A stretch of 64,000 nucleotides of DNA, taken from Deltaproteobacteria bacterium. GTDB taxonomy: Bacteria > UBA10199 > JADFYH01. The notes under the pieces are model-generated. The model was not told the origin of the DNA. It saw only the letters and a list, made by a program, of their open reading frames with translations, and did not search any database. A program made the position numbers and the translations under genes. Shown piece after piece: positions 1 through 7,686 of the stretch. Location: the NCBI GenBank assembly GCA_015233135.1, contig JADFYH010000004.1, positions 46,581-110,580 on the forward strand. The letters run 5' to 3'. Position 1 is the first letter of the stretch, and every line of letters begins with the position of its first letter.

Positions 1-1
1 G

Positions 2-670
2 GGCTGTTCGGAAATTTTAATCAGCAATCGAAATATTGAAAAAGCAAAGGCGCTGGCCTCTCAGATTGCGGCGCAGGTGGTTCCTTTTGAAGATTATCTG
101 GGCTCACTCAGCGAAGTGGATGTGGTCATTACTTCCACGGGGGCCCAGGAGCCAATCTTGAAGGTTCAAGCGGTTCAAGAAAGTATGAAGCTTCGCAAAA
201 ACAAGGCCCTTTTTATCATCGATATTGCCTTGCCCCGAAATGTGGAAGAAGGGGTAAATGATCTTTATAATGTTTATCTTTATAATCTGGATGATCTTCA
301 AAAAGTGGTCGATCAAAATCTGAAAGAACGACAAAAAGAGGCCTTGAAGGCCGAACAAATTTTAATCCATGAAGTGCAATTGTTTAAAGAAGAAGAAAAA
401 CATCGCTCTCTAAGCCCCACCATTGCCAAACTCACCCAAAAATTTAATCAGATTCGCGAAAAAGAGCTGGAAAAGCTTGTTTTGCAACTCGCGCCTCTTT
501 CCTCAGAGCAGCAGCAGAAGATACGGGCCTGCACCCAGGCCATGGTGAGTAAAATGTTGCATGATCCCTTGTTGGTCTTAAAAACCGAACAACAGGAGCC
601 TTCCTCCTTGTACCAGGACATTCTGAAAAAACTTTTCCGCCTGGAGGACGAAAGCGATCTTGACAATTGA
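2..670 (+). CDS. hemA: Glutamyl-tRNA reductase, C-terminal part (gene cut by window start)
   Basis: The open frame enters the window without a start and gives about 222 residues. Its first residues read GCSEILISNRNIEKAKALA and then VDVVITSTGAQEPI. These match the NADPH-binding Rossmann domain of glutamyl-tRNA reductase, which makes glutamate-1-semialdehyde for tetrapyrrole synthesis. The rest is the helical dimerisation domain, with KERQKEALKAEQIL and the SKMLHDPL segment typical of the family end. The catalytic N-terminal domain lies upstream of the window. An internal GTG at 77 is not the real start. The stop lies 32 bp before the ATG of the next gene, so the two are probably cotranscribed. 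Confidence 0.9.
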   Translation, partial: GCSEILISNRNIEKAKALASQIAAQVVPFEDYLGSLSEVDVVITSTGAQEPILKVQAVQESMKLRKNKALFIIDIALPRNVEEGVNDLYNVYLYNLDDLQKVVDQNLKERQKEALKAEQILIHEVQLFKEEEKHRSLSPTIAKLTQKFNQIREKELEKLVLQLAPLSSEQQQKIRACTQAMVSKMLHDPLLVLKTEQQEPSSLYQDILKKLFRLEDESDLDN

Positions 671-702
671 CGCTTTGTGCAAAACCCTTTAAAGGAGCGG
701 CC

Positions 703-1395
703 ATGCCAATTTACCGACAAGACCCCAGGCCTCGAAAAAAACAACCCGATGAATTTGTCTCTCTTGTAGATAAACTTGTGATCTATGCCCGGGAAAGGAG
801 TGCAGTCGTGCTTTTTACGGCGGCTGTCATTTTGTTTGTTGCTTGTAGTACCTGGTTTTGGAGGTTTTATCATTCCAACCAGGAACAGCAATTAGCCAGT
901 CAGATTTTTGAAGTAAAAAAGAAAACACCCGGGGAACAAAAACAGCTTTATTCTGATTTGGTGAAAAAATATCGCTATGCCCCCCTGGGAATATGGATGT
1001 CCTTGCAGCTTGCTGATCTGCAATCGAATGATTGTGACGAGGTGATTAAAACCCTTTCCGATTATGTGGGGCATGGAGAAAGTTCCCCCCTGAGAGGCCT
1101 GACTTACCTTAAGATGGGGGCTTGTTTGGAGAACAAACAAGATTGGGGCAAAGCAATCGAAATTTATGAAAGGGCCTATTCAGATTCTACAAATCCCCTG
1201 AAGGATATGGCCCGCCTGAGACAAGCTTACGTGTTGAAGGCCCAGTCCAAAAAAGAGGAAGCAAAAAAAGTGTTTGAAGAATTATCGCAGGAGAGTGCGA
1301 TCGTTTTACCAGTGGTCCGTGAAGAAGCAGGGCTTGCTTTGTTGAGCTATTCTCTTTCGGGAAATGATTCTGCTCAAAGCCAGAAGGCTAATTAA
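703..1395 (+). CDS. Membrane-anchored TPR-like protein (YfgM-like)
   Basis: The 230-residue protein has a basic N terminus, one membrane segment at about residues 33-53 (SAVVLFTAAVILFVACSTW) and a helical repeat region that should face the periplasm. That region carries TPR-like helices such as WGKAIEIYERAYSD and KKEEAKKVFEELSQE. The layout resembles YfgM-type ancillary translocon proteins, but I see no diagnostic motif, so the family call is inference. The ATG at 703 is preferred over an in-frame TTG at 667 because AAAGGAG lies just upstream of it. It follows hemA closely. Confidence 0.7.
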   Translation: MPIYRQDPRPRKKQPDEFVSLVDKLVIYARERSAVVLFTAAVILFVACSTWFWRFYHSNQEQQLASQIFEVKKKTPGEQKQLYSDLVKKYRYAPLGIWMSLQLADLQSNDCDEVIKTLSDYVGHGESSPLRGLTYLKMGACLENKQDWGKAIEIYERAYSDSTNPLKDMARLRQAYVLKAQSKKEEAKKVFEELSQESAIVLPVVREEAGLALLSYSLSGNDSAQSQKAN

Positions 1396-1428
1396 CTCAT
1401 CCATCTTTTTAAAAAAACAGAAGCCCCC

Positions 1429-1457
1429 TTGTAAAGGCAAGAACAGGGAGCTATAGA
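1429..1457 (+). promoter_or_regulatory. Sigma-70-type promoter of korA
   Basis: TTGTAA (1429-1434) and TATAGA (1452-1457) are separated by exactly 17 bp. They sit 26 bp before the korA ATG and are followed by a clear AAAAGGAG ribosome binding site. This suggests korA-korB has its own promoter with a leader of about 20 nt. Confidence 0.55.
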
Positions 1458-1483
1458 CAAAACTAAAAGGAGATTTTACCATC

Positions 1484-3340
1484 ATGAGTCAGGCGAGTGC
1501 AGCAATGCAAAAGAAAAAAACAATAGAAGAAAAAGAAAATGTCATTATCCGTTTTGCGGGGGATTCCGGGGATGGGATGCAGCTTACGGGAACTCAATTC
1601 ACGCATACCACGGCGTCCATTGGAAATGATCTTTCCACCCTACCCGATTATCCGGCTGAAATTCGTGCTCCTGCGGGCTCCCTGGCGGGAGTGAGTTCCT
1701 TCCAATTGAATTTTTCCTCCAGAGACATTCGAACTCCCGGCGATTTGCCGGATGTTTTGGTGGCAATGAATCCCGCTGCCTTGAAGGCTAACCTGGGAGA
1801 TATGGCTCCAGATACAATTATTATTGCCAACGAAGATGCCTTCATCGACCGCAATTTAGAGCGTGCAGGTTATACTTCCAATCCTCTAGAAGATGGAAGC
1901 CTCAAGGGTTTCAGGCTGTTTCGGGTTCCCATTGGAACCTTGAACCAAAATGGCCTGGCAGAGTTAAGTCTTACAGGGAAAGAAAAAGACCGTTCTAAAA
2001 ACTTTTTTGCTCTAGGGATGATGTACTGGATGTACGACCGTCCTCTGGATGTAACGCTGAAATGGATTGAAGAAAAATTCAGTAAAAAACCAGAAGTGGC
2101 CAAGGCCAATATCTTGAGTTTAAAGGCGGGGTTCAATTATGCGGAGACGGCTGAAATTATGTCCGTTCATTTCAAGGTAAAACCTGCCCAATTGAAGCCT
2201 GGAAAATATCGAAATATTATGGGGAATGAGGCAACAGCACTGGGTTTGGTGGTAGCATCGGAATTGGTAAAAAAACCACTCTTCTTTTGCAGCTACCCGA
2301 TTACCCCCGCTTCTGAAATTCTGCATGAACTTTCAAAGCATAAAAATTTTGGGGTAAAAACCATTCAGGCGGAAGACGAAATTGCAGCCGTTGGAGCTGC
2401 CATTGGAGGCGCATTTGGAGGAGCTTTTGCGGTTACCAGCACCAGTGGTCCGGGTTTGGCTTTGAAGTCTGAAGCCATTAACCTGGCCGTCATGACCGAG
2501 TTGCCTTTGCTGGTGATCAATGTTCAGAGGGGTGGGCCAAGTACGGGGTTACCGACCAAAACCGAGCAATCCGACCTGCTTCAAAGTATGTTCGGTCGAA
2601 ATGGTGAAAGTCCTGTCCCTGTTTTGGCGGCGGCTTCTCCTTCCGATTGTTTTTTGATGGTGATTGAAGCAGCGCGCATTGCCATCAAATATATGACGCC
2701 TGTTATTTTTCTCACCGACGGCTACATTGCCAATGGATCGGAACCTTGGTTGCTGCCTTCGATAAAATCGCTCCAAAAATTTGAAATCAAGTATGCCGAA
2801 AAGGGTGAAGGCAAATTCATGCCTTTTCTGCGCGATGAAAAAACTCTTTCCAGACCTTGGGCTATCCCCGGTACAGCGGGTTTGGAACATCGCATCGGCG
2901 GCATAGAAAAAGCGGATAAAACGGGAACTGTGAGCTATGATCCCATCAACCACGATAAAATGGTTCGCTTACGAGCTGCTAAAATAGAAGCGATTGTCCA
3001 GGATGTTCCTGATTTGGAAGTGACAGGTGGAGCGAGTGGAGACGTCCTTTTGCTAGGTTGGGGTGGCCCCTATGGAGCGATCACTTCGGCGGGGGATCAG
3101 TTGCGTGCTCAGGGGCATAAGGTAAGCAGTGTGCATCTCCGTTATCTGAATCCTTTCCCCAGGAATTTGGGGCAGATTCTCAAGAACTTCAAAAAAGTAA
3201 TGATTTGCGAATTGAATTTGGGGCAGCTTGCTTTTCTGATTCGGGCCAAGTATTTGGTAGATGCGGCCTCGTTTACTAAGGTTCAAGGGAAGCCTTTTGG
3301 CATCCAGGAAATTGTCAAAGAGGCGAAGAAATATTTATAA
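1484..3340 (+). CDS. korA: 2-oxoacid:ferredoxin oxidoreductase, fused gamma-alpha subunit
   Basis: The 618-residue protein is the large subunit of a two-subunit 2-oxoacid (probably 2-oxoglutarate):ferredoxin oxidoreductase, which decarboxylates the oxoacid with CoA and reduces ferredoxin. The N-terminal gamma domain starts with the family motif FAGDSGDGMQLTG (about residues 24-36). The alpha domain begins near residue 230 and holds YPITPASEI (from residue 271) and AEDEIAAVGAAIGGAF. The gamma-alpha fusion and a separate beta gene directly downstream are the KorAB arrangement, and no ferredoxin-like delta gene is present. A strong RBS (AAAAGGAG) precedes the ATG. Substrate choice within the family is inferred. 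Confidence 0.9.
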   Translation: MSQASAAMQKKKTIEEKENVIIRFAGDSGDGMQLTGTQFTHTTASIGNDLSTLPDYPAEIRAPAGSLAGVSSFQLNFSSRDIRTPGDLPDVLVAMNPAALKANLGDMAPDTIIIANEDAFIDRNLERAGYTSNPLEDGSLKGFRLFRVPIGTLNQNGLAELSLTGKEKDRSKNFFALGMMYWMYDRPLDVTLKWIEEKFSKKPEVAKANILSLKAGFNYAETAEIMSVHFKVKPAQLKPGKYRNIMGNEATALGLVVASELVKKPLFFCSYPITPASEILHELSKHKNFGVKTIQAEDEIAAVGAAIGGAFGGAFAVTSTSGPGLALKSEAINLAVMTELPLLVINVQRGGPSTGLPTKTEQSDLLQSMFGRNGESPVPVLAAASPSDCFLMVIEAARIAIKYMTPVIFLTDGYIANGSEPWLLPSIKSLQKFEIKYAEKGEGKFMPFLRDEKTLSRPWAIPGTAGLEHRIGGIEKADKTGTVSYDPINHDKMVRLRAAKIEAIVQDVPDLEVTGGASGDVLLLGWGGPYGAITSAGDQLRAQGHKVSSVHLRYLNPFPRNLGQILKNFKKVMICELNLGQLAFLIRAKYLVDAASFTKVQGKPFGIQEIVKEAKKYL

Positions 3341-3345
3341 TAATT

Positions 3346-3446
3346 TCCCTCCCCTTAAGCTAAGGGGAGGTTAGGAGGGGTTATGGTCCAATTGGATCAA
3401 ATTGCCATAACGCCCCCTGTCCCCCTCTTAGCTTAAGAGTGGGTTA
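3346..3446. repeat. Family A palindromic element, copy 1 (korA/korB)
   Basis: About 100 bp fill the korA-korB gap. A left hairpin CCCCTTAAGCTAAGGGG and a right hairpin CTCTTAGCTTAAGAG flank inner inverted repeats GTTATGG and CCATAAC. The two ends are diverged inverted copies of about 40 bp. Three more copies occur near 54.0, 56.7 and 57.9 kb. The right end runs into GGGTTAGGAG, the ribosome binding site of korB. Confidence 0.9.
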
Positions 3447-3458
3447 GGAGAAAAATTT

Positions 3459-4484
3459 ATGACTCAAGAAAACTCCATCTCTCTCAATCAAACCCGTAAA
3501 GATTTTATTAGTGACCAGGAAATACGTTGGTGTCCCGGTTGTGGTGATTATGCCATCCTGGCTCAATTGCAAAATACCCTACCCAAGCTCAATATTCCTC
3601 GGGAAAAATATGCCTTTGTGTCGGGGATTGGCTGTTCAAGCCGTTTTCCTTACTATATGAACACCTATGGTTTTCATACGATTCACGGCCGTGCCCCCAC
3701 TTTTGCGACCGGCCTAAAAAGTTACAGACCCGATCTCTCCGTGTGGGTGATTACTGGAGATGGCGATGCATTGAGCATTGGCGGCAATCATTTTATCCAT
3801 GCGATGCGACGAAATATCGATTTGAAGGTCTTACTTTTCAACAATCGTATTTATGGTCTGACGAAAGGGCAGTACAGCCCTACTTCTGAGAGGGGCAAAA
3901 AGACCAAATCTTCTCCCCAGGGAGCTTTGGATTATCCCTTGCGTCCCATTGCGTTGGCCTTGGGCGCTGAGGCCACTTTTGTGGCGCGTACGCTGGATAC
4001 CGATGTGAAACACATGAGTGAAGTTTTTGAGGCAGCAGGTCGTCACAAGGGGATTGCCTTTGTAGAAATTTTACAAAACTGCGTGATTTTTAACGACGGG
4101 GCTCATGCGAGCGTCAGTGACAAAGCGACCAAAGAAGACCTGTCGATCAAATTGGTGGAAGGCCAACCTCTTATTTTTGGAAAAGAAAAAAACAAGGGCC
4201 TTCGCTTAAAAGGCTTTAAAGTCGAAGTCGTTGAATTCGATGCGGCAAATCCTCCCTCCGATTTGATGCTTCATCAAACTCACCTGGAAGATTCTACCTA
4301 TGCGTCTATTCTTGCCAGACTTGAGCTGCCTGAATATCCAGTTCCCTTCGGTGTGTTTCGATCCATCCTGAAACCTAGCTATGAGCAATTGTTAGAAGAT
4401 CAGGTCCAGTCTGCGATTGAACATAAGGGCAAGGGGAATATTGAAAAGTTAATGAATAGCGGAGAGACTTGGGTGGTGGGGTAG
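3459..4484 (+). CDS. korB: 2-oxoacid:ferredoxin oxidoreductase, beta subunit
   Basis: The 341-residue beta subunit binds thiamine diphosphate and an Fe-S cluster. WCPGCGDYAIL near residue 25 supplies cluster cysteines. GDGD at residues 100-103 with the following NNRIYGLTKGQ stretch is the ThDP/Mg site. It partners KorA from the gene upstream. The ATG follows TTAGGAG, which lies at the edge of a family A repeat. The TAG stop abuts the stop of the convergent RDD gene with no gap. Confidence 0.9.
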   Translation: MTQENSISLNQTRKDFISDQEIRWCPGCGDYAILAQLQNTLPKLNIPREKYAFVSGIGCSSRFPYYMNTYGFHTIHGRAPTFATGLKSYRPDLSVWVITGDGDALSIGGNHFIHAMRRNIDLKVLLFNNRIYGLTKGQYSPTSERGKKTKSSPQGALDYPLRPIALALGAEATFVARTLDTDVKHMSEVFEAAGRHKGIAFVEILQNCVIFNDGAHASVSDKATKEDLSIKLVEGQPLIFGKEKNKGLRLKGFKVEVVEFDAANPPSDLMLHQTHLEDSTYASILARLELPEYPVPFGVFRSILKPSYEQLLEDQVQSAIEHKGKGNIEKLMNSGETWVVG

Positions 4485-6206
4485 TTAGGGGCTCTGCACG
4501 ATCAATCCCTTTTCATAATTCAAATTTTGCCCGCTCAATTGATCCCTCAAAGTGAGAATAATCTTGTAGACCCCCGCGTTCATTTCTTTGGGTAATTTAA
4601 AAGAGTTGGCAATATTTAAGGCAGAGACGTTAGCCGCAAGCGTCTGGTTGAATTCCACCACTTTCTTTTGTGCTAAAAAAGTGCTCGCATCCGGATTCAG
4701 AATTTGGGCATCTTCGCTTACGTTGACATCTTGGATTTTTCCTATTTGAAATCCGCTTACTTTAAAGAATAAGTAAACCTCTTCTCCTGCCTGAAACTGA
4801 CCCTCTCGACGGATTTGGGCGGGGTTAGGGCCTGAAGAAAGATAAAATTCGGGAATACTTAAATTCCCCTGTGCCAAAGACGGAGGGGGGGAGAGGCTTG
4901 AGGCTGTCGTGTTTACCGTAGGAGCTGGAACTAGGGTTTGCCTAGAAGAGGAGATGTTTTTTGCGGAAGTGTCTTCAGTATCGTCCAACATCAAGAACTG
5001 GGTTTTTTGGTAGAGAAGTTCTGAGGTTTTTAAACTTAGATTTTTAAGTTCCCCCATCCACCAGTGTTTTTGCGGATTCTTGTAACTGGTGTAAGAAAAA
5101 AATCCCAGCAGCAGCAACAGAAAAATGAAGCCGTATCTGCCCCGAAGATGATTCATTTTTTTGATGACCAGGGTATCGGCTACCAAATCTCCCAAGCGTT
5201 GTTTGCGTCGGCTGAGGGCAATGAGTAAATAGGCAATGAGGACATCTATCGGAAGAAAAAAATTTCGAATGACAGCAGCTGTGGCATCAATGGCTTCGCC
5301 ATTTTCCATAATCACCCGACGCCCTAAAATAAATTTTCCTGGCGTGGTCGCAGTGAAAAATTCAAACAGGGGAAAATAACCTAGAACAAAAATCGAAAGG
5401 AAGAATCCAAAAACGTAGAGGGTGTATGGTTTTTCCGGATTTAAGGTGGATGCGGTGAGATAAAGCAAAGAGAAATAAAAGACCAGATCGAAACTGAAGG
5501 AAAGCATGCGGATGTAAGTGGAACTTAGAGGGACAGAGCGTAAATCGATGCTATCTTGTTTGGCTTGAGCTTTGTCGATGACCACCGTTTGTGCAGCTCT
5601 ATCTCCCAGACGCTGATAGAAAGGAGAACTTTCCATAGAAAGGAGCGCCACCAGAAAGGCAAAAGGATAATCAAAAAGACGGCAAAAGTTACGCAGGAAA
5701 ATACTGGAAAGTTTGGGTTGAAAACCTTCTAAATCCACCACCTTTAAGTGGCAGAGCCATTTTCCAAAGGTTATCCCCCAGAGAGATTCCAATAGCAGGT
5801 AATACAAAAAGATAATAAGAAAGGCTGAAAAACTTAAAACTCCATTGGGGTAATTTTTTAAAAAGCTTTGTGGAAACACAAAATGTTCGAGGATAAGTTT
5901 AAAGCCAAAAACAAGATAAAAAAGCAAAAGACTATCAATGAAAAAAGCGGCAAAGCGTTGTTTGGGAAGGGCTGCCTGAATGGGAAAACGTTCAATGTAT
6001 TGAGAAAAAGAGGGCAGGGGGCCCAGGTCTTCTAAAGTACTGCGATGCAAAGGACGCGAAGACAGGTCACTTTTTTTTACGAAAGCAACTGTTCCCTCCG
6101 CTTCCTCTTCCGCTTGTGGATTAGCAGGAGGAGTCGTTCCCTTACTTTTCTCTTTTTCTTCTACAATTGTCTGGTCCTCTTCATCATCAAAAGAATTAGA
6201 ATTCAT
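4485..6206 (-). CDS. Membrane protein with two RDD domains
   Basis: The 573-residue protein has an acidic, proline-containing cytoplasmic N terminus of about 75 residues and then two RDD-type membrane domains. The first starts at QRFAAFFIDSLLL and ends at YQRLGDRAAQTVV. The second runs from YIRMLSFSFDLVF to KQRLGDLVADTLVIKK. Both carry the family's GK(W/F) and RLGD signatures. A fifth or later membrane segment (FIFLLLLLGFFSY) leads to a C-terminal region with a beta-rich segment near VYLFFKVSGF that is probably extracytoplasmic. RDD proteins are of varied or unknown function, some in transport. A tandem RDD with an added C-terminal domain is uncommon. It is monocistronic and convergent with korB. 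Confidence 0.8.
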   Translation of the reverse strand: MNSNSFDDEEDQTIVEEKEKSKGTTPPANPQAEEEAEGTVAFVKKSDLSSRPLHRSTLEDLGPLPSFSQYIERFPIQAALPKQRFAAFFIDSLLLFYLVFGFKLILEHFVFPQSFLKNYPNGVLSFSAFLIIFLYYLLLESLWGITFGKWLCHLKVVDLEGFQPKLSSIFLRNFCRLFDYPFAFLVALLSMESSPFYQRLGDRAAQTVVIDKAQAKQDSIDLRSVPLSSTYIRMLSFSFDLVFYFSLLYLTASTLNPEKPYTLYVFGFFLSIFVLGYFPLFEFFTATTPGKFILGRRVIMENGEAIDATAAVIRNFFLPIDVLIAYLLIALSRRKQRLGDLVADTLVIKKMNHLRGRYGFIFLLLLLGFFSYTSYKNPQKHWWMGELKNLSLKTSELLYQKTQFLMLDDTEDTSAKNISSSRQTLVPAPTVNTTASSLSPPPSLAQGNLSIPEFYLSSGPNPAQIRREGQFQAGEEVYLFFKVSGFQIGKIQDVNVSEDAQILNPDASTFLAQKKVVEFNQTLAANVSALNIANSFKLPKEMNAGVYKIILTLRDQLSGQNLNYEKGLIVQSP

Positions 6207-6309
6207 ACCCTCCAGACTAGCATTTAAAATGGGAAAGAAAAGTCATTTTTAACTATTCAGGTACGAGTAATTGCGTGGTCGGGGAGTTTCCTAAAAAAGT
6301 ATTTGAGCA

Positions 6310-6411
6310 AAGTCCCCTCTCCCTTGAGGGGAGAGGGTTAGGGAGAGGGTGACCCTAAGTGCACTTGAGATCACCCTCCCCTTGATCCCCTCCCCTCGAG
6401 GGAGGGGAAAA
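6310..6411. repeat. Family C palindromic element (full copy)
   Basis: The 327-bp gap between the RDD gene and the DUF4143 gene (6207-6533) contains a G/C-rich palindromic unit. A hairpin CCCTCTCCC...GGGAGAGGG is followed by a spacer (CCCTAAGTGCACTTGAGA) and a second hairpin CCCCTCCCCTCGAGGGAGGGG. The outer arms can pair with each other (AGGGAGAGGGTGA with TCACCCTCCCCT). Half copies occur near 54.9 and 58.4 kb. The rest of the gap holds an 11-bp inverted pair, TACGAGTAATT at 6262-6272 and its complement at 6512-6522. Confidence 0.75.
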
Positions 6412-6475
6412 CCACGTGATTACAATATTTTTTGAAAAATTCCCAGCCCCCCTGCTCGAGTGGTTTTGCCCCCTG

Positions 6476-6526
6476 TCTAAATTACTCGCGAGTAAATTTG
6501 ACACCTATCTAAATTACTCGTATGCT
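6476..6526 (+). promoter_or_regulatory. Promoter with duplicated operator-like sites
   Basis: TTGACA (6498-6503) and TATGCT (6521-6526) are 17 bp apart. TCTAAATTACTCG occurs twice, at 6476-6488 and 6508-6520, so its starts are 32 bp (three helical turns) apart. One copy lies upstream of the -35 and one fills the spacer. The upstream copy also forms a perfect 12-bp palindrome TACTCGCGAGTA (6483-6494). The layout fits a repressor bound to two sites. The predicted start of transcription falls at the ATG at 6534, so the mRNA may be leaderless. Confidence 0.6.
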
Positions 6527-6533
6527 TTTTTTT

Positions 6534-7655
6534 ATGAATAAAAACCCTCGATACCTCGAAAAACAAATCAAAGAAGATCTCAAAAAGAAGATGGTTTTTT
6601 TGAGTGGGCCACGACAAGTAGGTAAAACTACGCTTTCGAAAAGGCTTCTCAAAGAAAAAGGTGGGCTTTATCTCAATTGGGATATTCCGAACGAGCGACA
6701 ACGCTTTTTGAAGCAGGAATTTTCAGAAGAAAAACTCTGGGTCTTTGATGAAATTCACAAGTATAGAGCCTGGAGAAATAGCCTTAAAGGCATTTACGAC
6801 GCCCACGCCAAAACGCATCAAATCCTGGTGACGGGTTCTGGACGTCTTGATTTATACCGTCGTGGAGGCGATTCACTTCAGGGTCGCTATCATCTTTTGC
6901 GCCTTTATCCCTACACCGTTGCAGAATTGAAAATTGAAAATCAAAAAGATTTCGAAACCCTTTTCAAATTAGGTGGTTTCCCAGAACCCTATTTTTCCCA
7001 ATCCCAAAAAGAAGCCCGTCGTTGGACCCGGGAATATCGCACTCGCATTCTCGAAGAAGACATCACGCAACTCGAGCAAGTTCAAGATCTAGGAAACCTG
7101 GAAGCTCTCATGATTGCCTTGCCCTCACGTGTATGCTCACCCCTTTCCATTAATAGTTTACGAGAAGATCTGCAGGTGGCTCATAAGACGGTTTCGAATT
7201 GGCTGGAAATTTTGGAGCGGCTTTATTTTATTTTTCGTCTTAAACCCTTCGGTGCAAAAAAATTAAGGGCCATTAAAAAAGATCAGAAGCATTATCATTT
7301 TGATTGGAATTTACTCGACGAAGACGGCCCCCGTTTCGAAAACCTCGTCGCGGTTCATCTACAAAAATGGGTGCATTATCAGCAAGATGTAGAAGGTTAT
7401 GACGATGAGCTGCTTTATTTTAGGGATATTGATTTAAGAGAAGTAGATTTTATTTTGACGCGAAAAGGGAAAGTGACTCAGGCCATCGAATGTAAATTGA
7501 AAGATGAGGAGCTTGGAAAAGGGCTGCTTTATTTTAAAGCGAAATTCCCTCAGGCAGAGTGCTGGCAGATCTCGGCGTTTGGTCAAAAAGATTATTTGTC
7601 GAAAGAGGGGATACGCGTTTCTCCAGCTTTGAGATTTTTGAGGGGGCTAATTTGA
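6534..7655 (+). CDS. Orphan AAA ATPase with DUF4143 domain
   Basis: The protein has about 373 residues. GPRQVGKTTL near the N terminus is the Walker A motif, LWVFDEIHKYRAWRN the Walker B region and LVTGSGRLDL the sensor segment. The C-terminal DUF4143 domain ends with VDFILTRKGK...QAIECKLKD, a pattern like the PD-(D/E)XK nuclease fold. Such proteins are common, usually stand alone, and have no settled function. No ribosome binding site precedes either ATG (6522 or 6534). I chose 6534 because the -10 element covers 6521-6526, which would make 6522 untranscribed. A second member lies at 58965-60218. Confidence 0.85.
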   Translation: MNKNPRYLEKQIKEDLKKKMVFLSGPRQVGKTTLSKRLLKEKGGLYLNWDIPNERQRFLKQEFSEEKLWVFDEIHKYRAWRNSLKGIYDAHAKTHQILVTGSGRLDLYRRGGDSLQGRYHLLRLYPYTVAELKIENQKDFETLFKLGGFPEPYFSQSQKEARRWTREYRTRILEEDITQLEQVQDLGNLEALMIALPSRVCSPLSINSLREDLQVAHKTVSNWLEILERLYFIFRLKPFGAKKLRAIKKDQKHYHFDWNLLDEDGPRFENLVAVHLQKWVHYQQDVEGYDDELLYFRDIDLREVDFILTRKGKVTQAIECKLKDEELGKGLLYFKAKFPQAECWQISAFGQKDYLSKEGIRVSPALRFLRGLI

Positions 7656-7686
7656 AATTTTAAGGGTACAGAATGGCAGGGGCAAG

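Noticed and set aside
448..891. Minus-strand frame of 147 codons across hemA and the TPR gene
   Set aside because: Covers two real genes in antisense, with no RBS.
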